This document shows positions 1 through 8,937 of a stretch of DNA of 64,000 bases, piece after piece (position 1 is the stretch's first letter; each line of letters starts with the position of its first letter). The notes under the pieces are model-generated. The model worked only from the letters and a program-made list of their open reading frames with translations, was not told where the DNA came from and ran no database searches. The stretch is from Caloranaerobacter sp050286925 (GTDB lineage: Bacteria > Bacillota > Clostridia > Tissierellales > Thermohalobacteraceae): positions 124,001 to 188,000 of the forward strand of contig NZ_JBFWFX010000001.1 in assembly GCF_050286925.1 (NCBI RefSeq), written 5' to 3'. The position numbers and the translations under genes are program-made.

Positions 1-1
1 A

Positions 2-1042
2 GACATTACTCAAGTTAAAAGACTGTCTGAAAAAATTGTAGATTTGCAGAAAGAACTTTTTAATGATAATAGAAAAAAGTCTAATAAAAATAAACAAACG
101 GCAAAATATACTTTTGTGGATATAATTGGACAGAGTGAAAAAATGTTGAGGCTTAAAGCTCTGGCTTTGAAGGCTTCTATGGTGTCATCTCCAGTTTTGA
201 TATATGGTAAAACAGGGACAGGAAAGGAGCTTTTTGTGCAGTCAATCCATAATGCGAGTCCTAGAAGAAATAAGCCTTTTATTGCTCAAAATTGTGCAGC
301 ATTGCCATCAGGTCTGTTAGAAAGTATATTATTTGGAACTGTTAGAGGTAGTTTCACAGGTGCAGAGGATAGACCAGGGTTATTTGAACTCGCAAATGGT
401 GGAACACTTTTTTTAGATGAAATTAATTCAATGCCTTTAGATTTACAGGCAAAGCTACTTAGAGTTATTCAAGATGGCAGTATAAGAAGAGTAGGAGCAG
501 TAAAGACAATTGATGTAGATGTTAGAATTATTGCTGCTATTAACGTTTCTCCAGATGAGGCTATTGAAAAGAAGCAAATAAGAAAAGATTTATATTACAG
601 ACTTAATGTAATTACATTATGTCTTCCTGAACTTAAAGAGAGAACAGAAGATATTCCTTTATTGGTAGAGCATTTCATAGATAAATATAATAAAGTTTTA
701 GGAAGAAATGTTAAAGGTGTTTCAAAAGATGTTATGGATTCATTCTTAAAGTATTGTTGGCCAGGGAACGTTAGAGAACTTGAGCATGTTATAGAAAGTA
801 TAATGACTCTTCATGATATAGAAGAAATACAACTTAAGCATTTACCAATGCAGTTTAAAAAAACCAAAAAAAAGTCAACTACTATAAGACCTTTAAGAGA
901 AATACTTGAGGAAACAGAAAAAAGTATAATATATGAGGCTCTAAACAAAACAGATTGGAATATAACTAAGACCTCTAAGTTAATTGGAATACCTAGGCAG
1001 ACATTGCAGTACAAGATGAGGAAATACAAATTGAAAAGATAA
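2..1042 (+). CDS. Sigma-54 dependent activator (5' end outside window)
   Basis: Enhancer-binding protein that remodels sigma-54 RNA polymerase. Its probable target is the lysine operon just downstream, which has a -24/-12 promoter. The frame is open to the window edge, so the N-terminal sensor region is missing. The visible part begins in a short linker and carries an AAA+ domain: Walker A GKTGTGKE, sigma-54 contact loop GSFTGA (the usual GAFTGA with Ala changed to Ser), Walker B GGTLFLDEI and the late GNVREL motif. A Fis-type helix-turn-helix (SKLIGIPRQTLQYKM) ends the protein. A TTG at 44 could be taken as a start, but coding clearly continues upstream of it. The effector is not visible; lysine or a pathway intermediate is only a guess from context. 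Confidence 0.93.
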   Translation, partial: DITQVKRLSEKIVDLQKELFNDNRKKSNKNKQTAKYTFVDIIGQSEKMLRLKALALKASMVSSPVLIYGKTGTGKELFVQSIHNASPRRNKPFIAQNCAALPSGLLESILFGTVRGSFTGAEDRPGLFELANGGTLFLDEINSMPLDLQAKLLRVIQDGSIRRVGAVKTIDVDVRIIAAINVSPDEAIEKKQIRKDLYYRLNVITLCLPELKERTEDIPLLVEHFIDKYNKVLGRNVKGVSKDVMDSFLKYCWPGNVRELEHVIESIMTLHDIEEIQLKHLPMQFKKTKKKSTTIRPLREILEETEKSIIYEALNKTDWNITKTSKLIGIPRQTLQYKMRKYKLKR

Positions 1043-1072
1043 ACATGAGTGCAAAAAAATGGGCATTAAAAC

Positions 1073-1100
1073 AAAAAAACGGCTTCTAGCCGTTTTTTTT
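1073..1100 (+). terminator. Rho-independent terminator after the activator gene
   Basis: Stem AACGGCT / AGCCGTT with loop TCT, preceded by an A-run and followed by a T-run of more than ten bases. It separates the activator from the kdd transcript. Confidence 0.9.
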
Positions 1101-1212
1101 TTTTTTGTTTATGAAAATAATTAGAACTTTTAGCTGGATTTGTAGCAAAGAATTAATCTTACATTTTACATTTTCAATTTTAAATTTTAATCTAGTACCA
1201 GCTCCCGAATAA

Positions 1213-1229
1213 TTGGCATACTCTTTGCA
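1213..1229 (+). promoter_or_regulatory. Sigma-54 (-24/-12) promoter of the lysine operon
   Basis: TTGGCATACTCTTTGCA matches the -24/-12 consensus: GG at 1215-1216 and GC at 1227-1228 with exactly 10 bases between them. It sits 46 bases before the kdd start, directly behind a sigma-54 activator gene. The promoter is flanked symmetrically by a perfect 10-base inverted repeat, CCGAATAATT (1205-1214) and AATTATTCGG (1235-1244). Confidence 0.87.
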
Positions 1230-1274
1230 TAAATAATTATTCGGTAACAAAATAAAAAAGAAGGGGGAAACAGA

Positions 1275-2312
1275 ATGAAAAAAGGATGTCCATACGGAAC
1301 TCACAGAGTAATTGAACCTAAGGGGGTGTTACCTCAACCTGCATTAAAAATTGATAACAATATGGAAATCTATGATAACGAAATACTAATTGACGTGCAA
1401 ACATTAAATATAGATTCTGCAAGTTTTACACAAATTAAGGAAGAAGCAGGTGGAGACATAGAGAAAATTAAAGAAATAATGATGAATATAGTTAATACAA
1501 GAGGTAAGCATCAAAATCCCGTAACAGGTTCTGGTGGTATGTTAATCGGTAGAGTTGAGAAAATAGGGCCAGCTTTAGAAGGAAAGACAAATCTTAAAGT
1601 TGGAGATAAGATAGCTACATTAGTATCATTATCATTAACTCCTTTAAGAATAGATGAAATACTAGAAGTAAGAAAAGATATTGATCAAGTAGATATAAAG
1701 GGAAAAGCAATACTATTTGAAAGTGGCATTTATGCTGTATTGCCAGATGATATACCAGAAAATCTTGCATTATCTGTATTAGATGTTGCTGGTGCACCAG
1801 CTCAAACAGCAAAGTTAGTTAAGCCTGGGGATACAGTATTAGTTATAGGTGGAGCAGGTAAGTCTGGTATGTTATGCTTATATGAAGCTAAGAAAAGAGT
1901 TGGAGTAACTGGTAAAGTAATTTGCTTAGGATATACTCAAGAGAGCCTAGATAGAGTGAAGAAGGCAAACCTAGCAGATTATTATATTAAAGCAGATGCA
2001 ACTAATGCCGTAGAGGTCATGGAAAAGATTAAAGAAGTTACAAATGGAGAGATGGCGGATATAACTATAAACTGTGTAAACGTTCCAAATACTGAAATGG
2101 CAAGTATATTGGCGACAAAAGATGATGGCTTAATCTATTTCTTTAGTATGGCTACTAGCTTTACTAAAGCAGCATTAGGAGCAGAAGGGGTAGGAAAAGA
2201 TGTAACTATGATTATAGGAAACGGATACACAAAAGGACATGCAGAAATTGCTCTACAAATAATGAGAGAAAGTCAAGCTTTAAGAGAGATATATGAAGAG
2301 TTGTATGCTTAG
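1275..2312 (+). CDS. kdd: L-erythro-3,5-diaminohexanoate dehydrogenase
   Basis: NAD(P)-dependent oxidative deamination of 3,5-diaminohexanoate to 5-amino-3-oxohexanoate, the third step of lysine fermentation. The 345-residue protein has the family's opening (KKGCPYGTHRVIEPKG) and a Rossmann segment VLVIGGAGKSGMLCL near residue 190. Length fits the family. The ATG at 1275 follows an AAGGGGGAAA ribosome binding site. It is the first gene of the operon behind the sigma-54 promoter; the next genes supply its substrate (KamA, then KamDE). The assignment rests on both sequence and neighbours. Confidence 0.93.
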   Translation: MKKGCPYGTHRVIEPKGVLPQPALKIDNNMEIYDNEILIDVQTLNIDSASFTQIKEEAGGDIEKIKEIMMNIVNTRGKHQNPVTGSGGMLIGRVEKIGPALEGKTNLKVGDKIATLVSLSLTPLRIDEILEVRKDIDQVDIKGKAILFESGIYAVLPDDIPENLALSVLDVAGAPAQTAKLVKPGDTVLVIGGAGKSGMLCLYEAKKRVGVTGKVICLGYTQESLDRVKKANLADYYIKADATNAVEVMEKIKEVTNGEMADITINCVNVPNTEMASILATKDDGLIYFFSMATSFTKAALGAEGVGKDVTMIIGNGYTKGHAEIALQIMRESQALREIYEELYA

Positions 2313-2419
2313 ATGGTAGATACTAGTTCGAGTGAGAACATCAAATGGGGGAATAGCTGATAGCTATTGGCTGTTAGTAGTATTTTCTATTAACTATCAA
2401 TTTAAAAGGGGGAGATCTT

Positions 2420-3682
2420 GTGGTAAATTTCAGAGATATTGAACTTTGGAAAAATGTAACAGATGAAGAATGGAACGATTGGAGATGGCAGGTAAAAAAT
2501 AGAATTACAGATGTTGAAGATCTTAAGAAAATTATAAACTTAACAGAGGAAGAAGAAAGAGATATAAGAGAAACATTAAAGAAATTTAGAATGGGTATAA
2601 CGCCTTACTATGCTTCTCTTATGGATAAGGATGACCCTAAATGTCCTGTTAGAATGCAAGCAGTACCTACAATAATGGAAACTCATACGAGCTTGGCAGA
2701 TATGTTAGATCCATTACATGAAGATACAGACTCACCAGTTCCAGGCTTGACTCATAGATATCCTGATAGAGTACTTTTACTTATAACGGATCAGTGTTCT
2801 ATGTACTGTAGACATTGTACAAGAAGGAGATTTGCAGGGCATCAAGATGCAGCAATGCCAATGGATAGAATTGAAGCAGCGATTGAATATATTAGAAAGA
2901 CGCCTCAAGTAAGAGATGTTCTTCTATCAGGTGGAGATGCTTTGTTAGTATCAGATGAAAGATTAGAGGCTATTATCAAAAAGTTAAGAGAAATACCTCA
3001 TGTTGAAATAATACGTATAGGTTCACGTACTCCTGTTGTATTACCGCAGAGAATTACAGATGACTTAGTTAATATGCTTAAGAAATATCATCCAATTTGG
3101 TTAAATACACACTTTAATCATCCAAAAGAAATTACAGAACAGTCAAGGAAAGCTTGTGAAAAACTAGCTAATGCAGGAATACCATTAGGTAATCAATCTG
3201 TATTACTAAGAGGTGTAAATGACTGCATACATGTAATGAGAAAGTTAGTTCACGAATTGGTTAAAATTAGAGTAAGACCTTACTATATATATCAATGCGA
3301 TTTATCTATGGGTATAGAGCATTTTAGAACTTCAGTTTCAAAGGGAATAGAAATTATCGAAGGTTTAAGAGGACATACTTCAGGTTATGCTATACCTACA
3401 TTTGTTGTAGATGCTCCTGGTGGGGGAGGGAAAATACCTGTAATGCCTAACTATGTAGTATCTATGTCGGCTAATAAAGTAATTTTGAGAAACTTTGAAG
3501 GAGTTATAACAACTTATACTGAACCTGAGGATTATAAATCTGAATGTAATTGTCTTGTATGTAGAGGAGAAGAAGAGCATAAACTTACAGGGGTAGCTGG
3601 GCTTTTGCAAGGCAATGATATATCACTTGAACCAACTAAGTTACAGAGAAGAGACAGAGCAAAGAATAGGGGACAGGGATAA
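2420..3682 (+). CDS. kamA: L-lysine 2,3-aminomutase
   Basis: Radical SAM, PLP-dependent enzyme that converts L-lysine to L-beta-lysine, the first step of the pathway. The radical SAM cluster motif CSMYCRHC lies near residue 125. The PLP lysine is in PGGGGK at about residue 338. Late cysteines CNCLVC fit the C-terminal zinc site of the family. The length of 420 residues is typical. The start is GTG at 2420, preceded by GGGGGAGA. The last few residues (KNRGQG) run into an intergenic repeat sequence, so the extreme C-terminus may be a recent extension. It lies 107 bp behind kdd without a terminator between. Confidence 0.96.
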   Translation: MVNFRDIELWKNVTDEEWNDWRWQVKNRITDVEDLKKIINLTEEEERDIRETLKKFRMGITPYYASLMDKDDPKCPVRMQAVPTIMETHTSLADMLDPLHEDTDSPVPGLTHRYPDRVLLLITDQCSMYCRHCTRRRFAGHQDAAMPMDRIEAAIEYIRKTPQVRDVLLSGGDALLVSDERLEAIIKKLREIPHVEIIRIGSRTPVVLPQRITDDLVNMLKKYHPIWLNTHFNHPKEITEQSRKACEKLANAGIPLGNQSVLLRGVNDCIHVMRKLVHELVKIRVRPYYIYQCDLSMGIEHFRTSVSKGIEIIEGLRGHTSGYAIPTFVVDAPGGGGKIPVMPNYVVSMSANKVILRNFEGVITTYTEPEDYKSECNCLVCRGEEEHKLTGVAGLLQGNDISLEPTKLQRRDRAKNRGQG

Positions 3683-3800
3683 AAAATTAAAAATTGAAAA
3701 TGTAAAATGTAAAATTAGTTAACAGTTAACAGTGGACACTTGACAGTTAAGTTTTAATTTTAAATTTTCAATTTCACATTTTATATTTTGCTCCCTGCCC
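3683..3800. repeat. AT-rich imperfect inverted repeat between kamA and kamB
   Basis: AAAATTGAAAATGTAAAATG on the left is mirrored by ATTTTCAATTTCACATTTTA on the right, around a centre with GTTAACAGTTAACAG. Related strings (TTTTAAATTTT, TTACATTTT, AACTGTT-like words) recur in other gaps: 1150-1190, 26300-26340, 29075-29105 and 55667-55705. This looks like a dispersed intergenic repeat inside the operon. Confidence 0.6.
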
Positions 3801-3860
3801 TCCTGACAACTGTTTTCTGGTGACTGTGGCAACTGCCAACTGATATGTGAGGTGCTGAAG

Positions 3861-4895
3861 GTGAATCTTATAGATATTATATACAAAAAATATAAAACGG
3901 TTTCGATTGTAGGCATGGCAAAAAATGCTGGGAAAACTGTTACATTAAATAAACTGATAGAGGATGCTTATGATAGAGATATTATATTAGGTATAACTTC
4001 TATTGGGAGAGATGGGGAAAGTAAAGATATAGTTACAAATACCGAGAAGCCTATGATATATGTTCCAGAAGGAAGTTTTGTAGCTACTCTAGCTGAAAAT
4101 TTAGACAAAGGAGATGCGAAACTAGAGATTATAAGGGTTACGGAGTACAAGACGCCAATGGGGGAAGTGGTTGTAAGCAGGGTTAGATGCGGCGGATATT
4201 TACAAATAGCAGGGCCTCAAACTAATAGGGGGATTAAAGAAATAAGTGATTTTATGTTATCTTTGGGAGCGGAAATTGTTTTGATAGATGGGGCTATAGA
4301 TAGAGTTTCTTCAGCATCACCTTCTGTTTCAGAGGGGACTATTCTGGCTACAGGAGCGGTTATAAGTAGAGATATGAATAGAGTAATTGAAGATACGGTT
4401 CATACGGTAAGGCTTTTTAATCTTGAAAGTATTACAGATATTAATGAGAAGGCTGTTATTAAAGAAATAATAGAAAATGAGAGAATAGGTATTGTAGATA
4501 GATTTCTTAATATACAGTATCTTGATATAAAAACTGCTATAAATAGTGGGAAAGTAATCGGTTCGGAAATTAAAGAAGATACAAAATATGTAGTATTTCC
4601 AGGGGCTTTGGTCGGAAAAACTTTAATTGATATTATAAGTACCACAAGATTATTTAGGCAGGTTGAGTTTATTGTCAGAGATGGGACTAAGATATTTATC
4701 GCTTCAAAAGAATGGTTAAAGTTCATGAAAATGGGGGTTAAAGTTAAAGTTTTAGAACCTATAAATACATTAGCTGTAACGATAAATCCATATTCTCCAC
4801 AGGGTTATTATTTTGATAGTTATGAATTCTTAAAAAAAATGCGTATGTTTATTAAAGATATACCCGTTTTCGATGTTATGTTAGGAGATGAATGA
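3861..4895 (+). CDS. kamB: Lysine 5,6-aminomutase reactivase subunit KamB
   Basis: Conserved gene of lysine-fermentation operons, annotated in the family as one of two subunits of a reactivase for lysine 5,6-aminomutase (KamDE). Near the N-terminus is a P-loop-like GMAKNAGKTVTLN, so nucleotide binding is likely. The rest is soluble and not otherwise recognised. Two GTG starts are in frame, 3852 and 3861; 3861 is chosen because GAGG at 3848-3851 is correctly spaced for it and would abut the earlier one. The 3' end overlaps the start region of kamC, so the two are probably translated together. Role is from family knowledge and context; the sequence alone shows only the P-loop. Confidence 0.8.
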   Translation: MNLIDIIYKKYKTVSIVGMAKNAGKTVTLNKLIEDAYDRDIILGITSIGRDGESKDIVTNTEKPMIYVPEGSFVATLAENLDKGDAKLEIIRVTEYKTPMGEVVVSRVRCGGYLQIAGPQTNRGIKEISDFMLSLGAEIVLIDGAIDRVSSASPSVSEGTILATGAVISRDMNRVIEDTVHTVRLFNLESITDINEKAVIKEIIENERIGIVDRFLNIQYLDIKTAINSGKVIGSEIKEDTKYVVFPGALVGKTLIDIISTTRLFRQVEFIVRDGTKIFIASKEWLKFMKMGVKVKVLEPINTLAVTINPYSPQGYYFDSYEFLKKMRMFIKDIPVFDVMLGDE

Positions 4896-4896
4896 A

Positions 4897-6531
4897 ATGA
4901 GTTTTTTATTGGATGATGCAACAAAAAAGGTAATAGGTTTTAATTATGTAGTAGACAAAATAAAAGTAATAACTCCATTTGGTTATCAATTAAAAGAAAA
5001 ATTAAAGCCATATATGCCTGGAGAAGAGGATATATTAAAAGGCGAGTTAGATAAAGTAGAAACTTTAATAAATTTAATTAAAAATAATGACAAAGAATTT
5101 GTTCGTATCAAGATACTCCTTGAACATTTTAAAGATTTGAGTAATTCAGTTAAAAATGCAGTTAAAGGAAATACTTTAACATTAATAGAATTGTTCGAGA
5201 TAAAAAATTTCGTCTTTCTTTTAAGGCGGCTCTATGAAGAAACTTCAAAGCTTGATTGGGACATACCTTTAGATATGAGGATTAAGAGAATTGAAGAGCT
5301 AGAGGCCCTATTAGACCCACGAAACGAAGGTATAATGACATTCTACATATATGAAGAATATTCGGACAAACTTAAAGAAATTAGAGAACATAAAAAGAAA
5401 CTTAAAGAAGATATAAAGAGTGAAAAGAAAAAAATAAGAGAAAAAATAAAAAAAGACTTAAAGCTTAATGTGAATTTAAAAGGAGAAGTTATTGTATCAA
5501 AAGACGATACTGAATTAATAAAAAAAATTGGGGAATATCCTTTTCTAATCTATTCTTCAGAAACTTATATGAATATTAAATATGTAATTAAATCGACTCC
5601 AGTAATCGATAGTTTAGAGAAGGAGTTAGAAGAAGTAGAACGTATGGAAGAAGAGGAAGAATATAAAGTTAGAAAAGAATTGTCAAAGGAAATATGTAGA
5701 TTTAGCAGCGATTTATTAAGTAATATGAATGCCATCGGGAAATTAGATTTAACAATTGCAAAGGCATATATGGCAATAGATATTGATGGGGTTAAACCTA
5801 AAGTAAAAAATGAATATTCAATAAACATAGTAGACGGAAGACATATTGAAGTTGAGGATTTTCTTAAAGAAAACGGAAAATCATTTACTCCAATAAGCAT
5901 CAATTTGTCAGAAGGAGTTACTTGTATTACTGGTGCCAATATGGGAGGTAAGACTGTTACTCTTAAACTTATTGCATTATTGTCTGCAATGGCACAATAT
6001 GGGCTATTTGTTCCGTGCAAAAGAATGGAATTAGGGCTTAACGGATTTATACATGTATCTATAGGTGATTTACAGTCTATTAATAAGGGTTTAAGTACAT
6101 TTGGGGGAGAGATAAGTAAACTTAAATATGCATTAAGTAAAAAAGATGACAGAGGACTCATTTTATTAGATGAACTTGCAAGGGGAACAAATCCAGAAGA
6201 AGGATATGCAATATCTAAGGCGATAGTAAAATTTTTAAAAGATAGTAAAAGCATAACAGTAATAACTACACATTATGACAACATAGCGAATTCAGATGAT
6301 ATAGTTCATTTCCAAGTAATAGGCCTTGCTAATGTTAATTATGATGAATTAAGAGAAAGACTTTTAAGCGATAAAATAGATGGGATTGAAGTCATAAGTC
6401 AGTATATGGATTATAGATTAAAAAGGGTAACTAATAAGAGCCAAGTTCCTAGAGATGCAATAAATATAGCAAGATTAATGGGGCTTGATGAAGAGATACT
6501 TAAAGAAGCAGAAGAAATATTAAAAAATTAA
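4897..6531 (+). CDS. kamC: Lysine 5,6-aminomutase reactivase ATPase KamC (MutS-like)
   Basis: MutS-family ATPase found next to kamB in lysine operons and proposed to help restore inactivated KamDE, rather than to repair DNA. The C-terminal half carries the MutS ATPase: Walker A TGANMGGKTVTLK near residue 345 and the Walker B/signature ILLDELARGTNPEEG near 421. The N-terminal half is helical and charged (a KEIREHKKKLKEDIKSEKKK stretch around residue 165). No mismatch-recognition domain is seen. An ATG at 4888 also exists, but AGGAG at 4883-4887 touches it and is well placed for the ATG at 4897. It overlaps the end of kamB in the long form. Confidence 0.85.
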   Translation: MSFLLDDATKKVIGFNYVVDKIKVITPFGYQLKEKLKPYMPGEEDILKGELDKVETLINLIKNNDKEFVRIKILLEHFKDLSNSVKNAVKGNTLTLIELFEIKNFVFLLRRLYEETSKLDWDIPLDMRIKRIEELEALLDPRNEGIMTFYIYEEYSDKLKEIREHKKKLKEDIKSEKKKIREKIKKDLKLNVNLKGEVIVSKDDTELIKKIGEYPFLIYSSETYMNIKYVIKSTPVIDSLEKELEEVERMEEEEEYKVRKELSKEICRFSSDLLSNMNAIGKLDLTIAKAYMAIDIDGVKPKVKNEYSINIVDGRHIEVEDFLKENGKSFTPISINLSEGVTCITGANMGGKTVTLKLIALLSAMAQYGLFVPCKRMELGLNGFIHVSIGDLQSINKGLSTFGGEISKLKYALSKKDDRGLILLDELARGTNPEEGYAISKAIVKFLKDSKSITVITTHYDNIANSDDIVHFQVIGLANVNYDELRERLLSDKIDGIEVISQYMDYRLKRVTNKSQVPRDAINIARLMGLDEEILKEAEEILKN

Positions 6532-6553
6532 AAGTGTAAAGGGGGTATTGTTT

Positions 6554-8110
6554 ATGAAAAGCAAGTTAAATCTTGATCCGAATGTAATAAATAGTGCTAG
6601 AGAAGCTGCAAGGGGTATAGCCGAAGATGTTCAGGAATTTATTGATAGACATACTACAGTTTCAATAGAAAGAACTGTTGCCAGATTATTAGGTATAGAC
6701 GGAGTAGATGAAATAGAAAAACCACTTCCAAATGTTGTAGTAGATAACATTGTTGAAGGAGGAGGTCTTCCTTTAGGAGCGGCTTATTGGATAGGTAATG
6801 CTATAGTCCAAACAGGAGATGATCCTCAGACTATAGCTGAAAAGGTAAGTAGAGGAGAATTAGACTTAACTAGATTACCTATTGCAAGTATAGATAAGAT
6901 TGAGGAAGCTGTATATCCGATAGCAGTTGAAGTAGTAGAGAGAATAAAGAAAAATAGAGAGAAAAGAGAAGAATATATAAAAAGGTTAGGAGAAGGCAGA
7001 AAGCCATATCTCTATGTAATAGTTGCTACAGGGAATATATATGAAGATGTTATTCAAGCACAAGCAGCCGCTAAACAAGGAGCAGATATAATAGCAGTAA
7101 TTCGTTCGACAGCTCAGAGTTTACTTGATTATGTTCCATATGGACCGACAACTGAAGGTTTTGGTGGGACTTATGCTACTCAAGAAAACTTTAGAATTAT
7201 GAGAAAAGCTCTTGATGAAGTAGGAGAAGAAGTAGGAAGATACATCAGGTTGTGTAATTACTGTTCAGGACTTTGTATGCCAGAAATTGCAGCAATGGGA
7301 GCACTTGAAAGACTAGATGTTATGTTAAATGATGCATTATATGGTATTCTTTTCAGAGATATCAATATGCAGAGAACTCTGATAGACCAGTATTTCTCAA
7401 GAATTATCAATGGATACGCTGGCATTATAATAAATACGGGAGAAGATAACTACTTAACTACAGCTGATGCTGTAGAAGAAGCTCATACCGTATTAGCATC
7501 TCAATTTATAAATGAGCAGTTTGCACTAAAAGCAGGTATACCAGAGGAACAAATGGGACTTGGACACGCATTTGAAATGAATCCAGCCATTGAAAATGGA
7601 TTTTTATGGGAGTTAGCGCAGGCTCAAATGGCTAGAGAAATATTCCCTAAGGCACCACTTAAATATATGCCACCTACAAAATTCATGACAGGTAATATTT
7701 TTAAAGGGCATATACAAGATGCAATGTTTAACTTAGTATCAATAATGACACATCAGGGAATACAATTACTCGGAATGTTAACTGAAGCTATTCATACACC
7801 ACATTTACATGACAGAATGCTTTCTATTGAAAATGCTAGATATATTTTTAATAATGCTAGAAATTTGGGAGATGAGATAGAATTTAAAGAGGGCGGAATA
7901 ATTCAGACTAGAGCACAGGAAGTATTGAAAAAGGCAGAAGAATTACTTAAAGAAATTCGAAGAGAAGGATTATTCTCAACTATAGAAAAAGGTAAATTTG
8001 GTGGAGTAAAAAGATCAAGAACAGGTGGAAAGGGACTAGAAGGGGTTGCTACTAAAGCAGAAAATTACTACAATCCATTCATCGAGTTGATGCTTGGAGG
8101 TGATAGATAA
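6554..8110 (+). CDS. kamD: Lysine 5,6-aminomutase alpha subunit
   Basis: Large subunit of the adenosylcobalamin- and PLP-dependent mutase that moves the terminal amino group of beta-lysine, giving 3,5-diaminohexanoate. The 518-residue protein is close to known KamD in length and shows the family's conserved stretches, for example PYGPTTEGFGGTYATQENFR and MPPTKFMTGNIFKGHIQDAM. The ATG at 6554 is spaced correctly from GGGGG at 6541-6545; an in-frame TTG at 6548 is too close. The stop codon overlaps the start of kamE by one base, typical of translational coupling of the two subunits. Confidence 0.95.
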   Translation: MKSKLNLDPNVINSAREAARGIAEDVQEFIDRHTTVSIERTVARLLGIDGVDEIEKPLPNVVVDNIVEGGGLPLGAAYWIGNAIVQTGDDPQTIAEKVSRGELDLTRLPIASIDKIEEAVYPIAVEVVERIKKNREKREEYIKRLGEGRKPYLYVIVATGNIYEDVIQAQAAAKQGADIIAVIRSTAQSLLDYVPYGPTTEGFGGTYATQENFRIMRKALDEVGEEVGRYIRLCNYCSGLCMPEIAAMGALERLDVMLNDALYGILFRDINMQRTLIDQYFSRIINGYAGIIINTGEDNYLTTADAVEEAHTVLASQFINEQFALKAGIPEEQMGLGHAFEMNPAIENGFLWELAQAQMAREIFPKAPLKYMPPTKFMTGNIFKGHIQDAMFNLVSIMTHQGIQLLGMLTEAIHTPHLHDRMLSIENARYIFNNARNLGDEIEFKEGGIIQTRAQEVLKKAEELLKEIRREGLFSTIEKGKFGGVKRSRTGGKGLEGVATKAENYYNPFIELMLGGDR

Positions 8111-8865
8111 TGGCTATGGAAAAAGTAGATTTAACGAGGGTAAAGCCGTATGGAGATACATTAAACGATGGAATGATGCAACTTAGTTTTACTCTACCTG
8201 TGCCTTATGGGGATGAAGCGGACGAAGCTGCGAGAAGATTAGTGAAGAAAATGGGCTTGGAAGACCCAAATGTAGTTTATTCTTGCGATTTAGGGGTAGG
8301 GTATACTTATTTTATTGTTTATGGTAAATGTCAACATACTGTGGATTATACAAAGATAGAAGTACCTAAAGTTGATGTAGAGGTAATGGATAAATATGAG
8401 GTAGAAGCATATATAAAAGAAAATATCAAGAGAAATGTGGTAGTTGTGGGAGCTTGTACTGGAACAGATGCTCATACTGTAGGAATTGATGCAATAATGA
8501 ATATGAAGGGATATAACGGTAACTATGGCCTTGAAAGGTATGAGGGTATAGAAGCATATAACTTAGGAAGTCAAGTTCCTAATGAAGAATTAGTTGCAAA
8601 GGCTATAGAACTAAATGCAGATGCTATATTAGTATCTCAAGTAGTAACTCAAAAGAACGTTCATATTCCTAACCTTACACAGTTAGTTGAATTATTAGAG
8701 GCTGAAGGCATAAGGGATAGAGTTGTATTGATTTGTGGTGGACCGAGAATTTCTCATGAGTTGGCAAAAGAGCTCGGATATGATGCGGGATTTGGGCCAG
8801 GTACTTATGCTTATCACGTAGCTTCATTTATCGTAACTGAAATGGTAAGAAGAGGTTTAGTATAA
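8110..8865 (+). CDS. kamE: Lysine 5,6-aminomutase beta subunit (B12 and PLP binding)
   Basis: Small subunit of the KamDE mutase. It carries the cobalamin motif DxHxxG as DAHTVG (axial His about residue 122) and, eleven residues later, a lysine in NMKGY (about residue 133). The same eleven-residue spacing separates the known cobalamin His and PLP Lys of characterised KamE. The GLERYEGIEAYNLGSQ segment and the late VLICGGPRI are family hallmarks. Either ATG 8110 or ATG 8116 may be used. It is the last gene of the operon, followed by a strong terminator. Confidence 0.95.
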   Translation: MAMEKVDLTRVKPYGDTLNDGMMQLSFTLPVPYGDEADEAARRLVKKMGLEDPNVVYSCDLGVGYTYFIVYGKCQHTVDYTKIEVPKVDVEVMDKYEVEAYIKENIKRNVVVVGACTGTDAHTVGIDAIMNMKGYNGNYGLERYEGIEAYNLGSQVPNEELVAKAIELNADAILVSQVVTQKNVHIPNLTQLVELLEAEGIRDRVVLICGGPRISHELAKELGYDAGFGPGTYAYHVASFIVTEMVRRGLV

Positions 8866-8873
8866 TAGCGAAA

Positions 8874-8910
8874 GCGTGTTAAAGATTAATATCTTTAACA
8901 CGCTTTTTTT
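8874..8910 (+). terminator. Terminator of the lysine operon
   Basis: Perfect 13-bp stem GCGTGTTAAAGAT / ATCTTTAACACGC with a TAAT loop, followed by seven T. It ends the kdd-kamABCDE transcript. Confidence 0.95.
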
Positions 8911-8937
8911 CGCAGGTTACTTACAAACTATTTCTCT

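Noticed and set aside
44..46. TTG as the start of the sigma-54 activator
   Set aside because: The frame continues without stop to the window edge with sensible linker sequence, so the gene is only cut by the window.
5565..6254. 229-codon open frame on the minus strand inside kamC
   Set aside because: It lies opposite a clear MutS-type gene, shows the Ser/Leu/Ile-rich composition of an antisense shadow and has no ribosome binding site.
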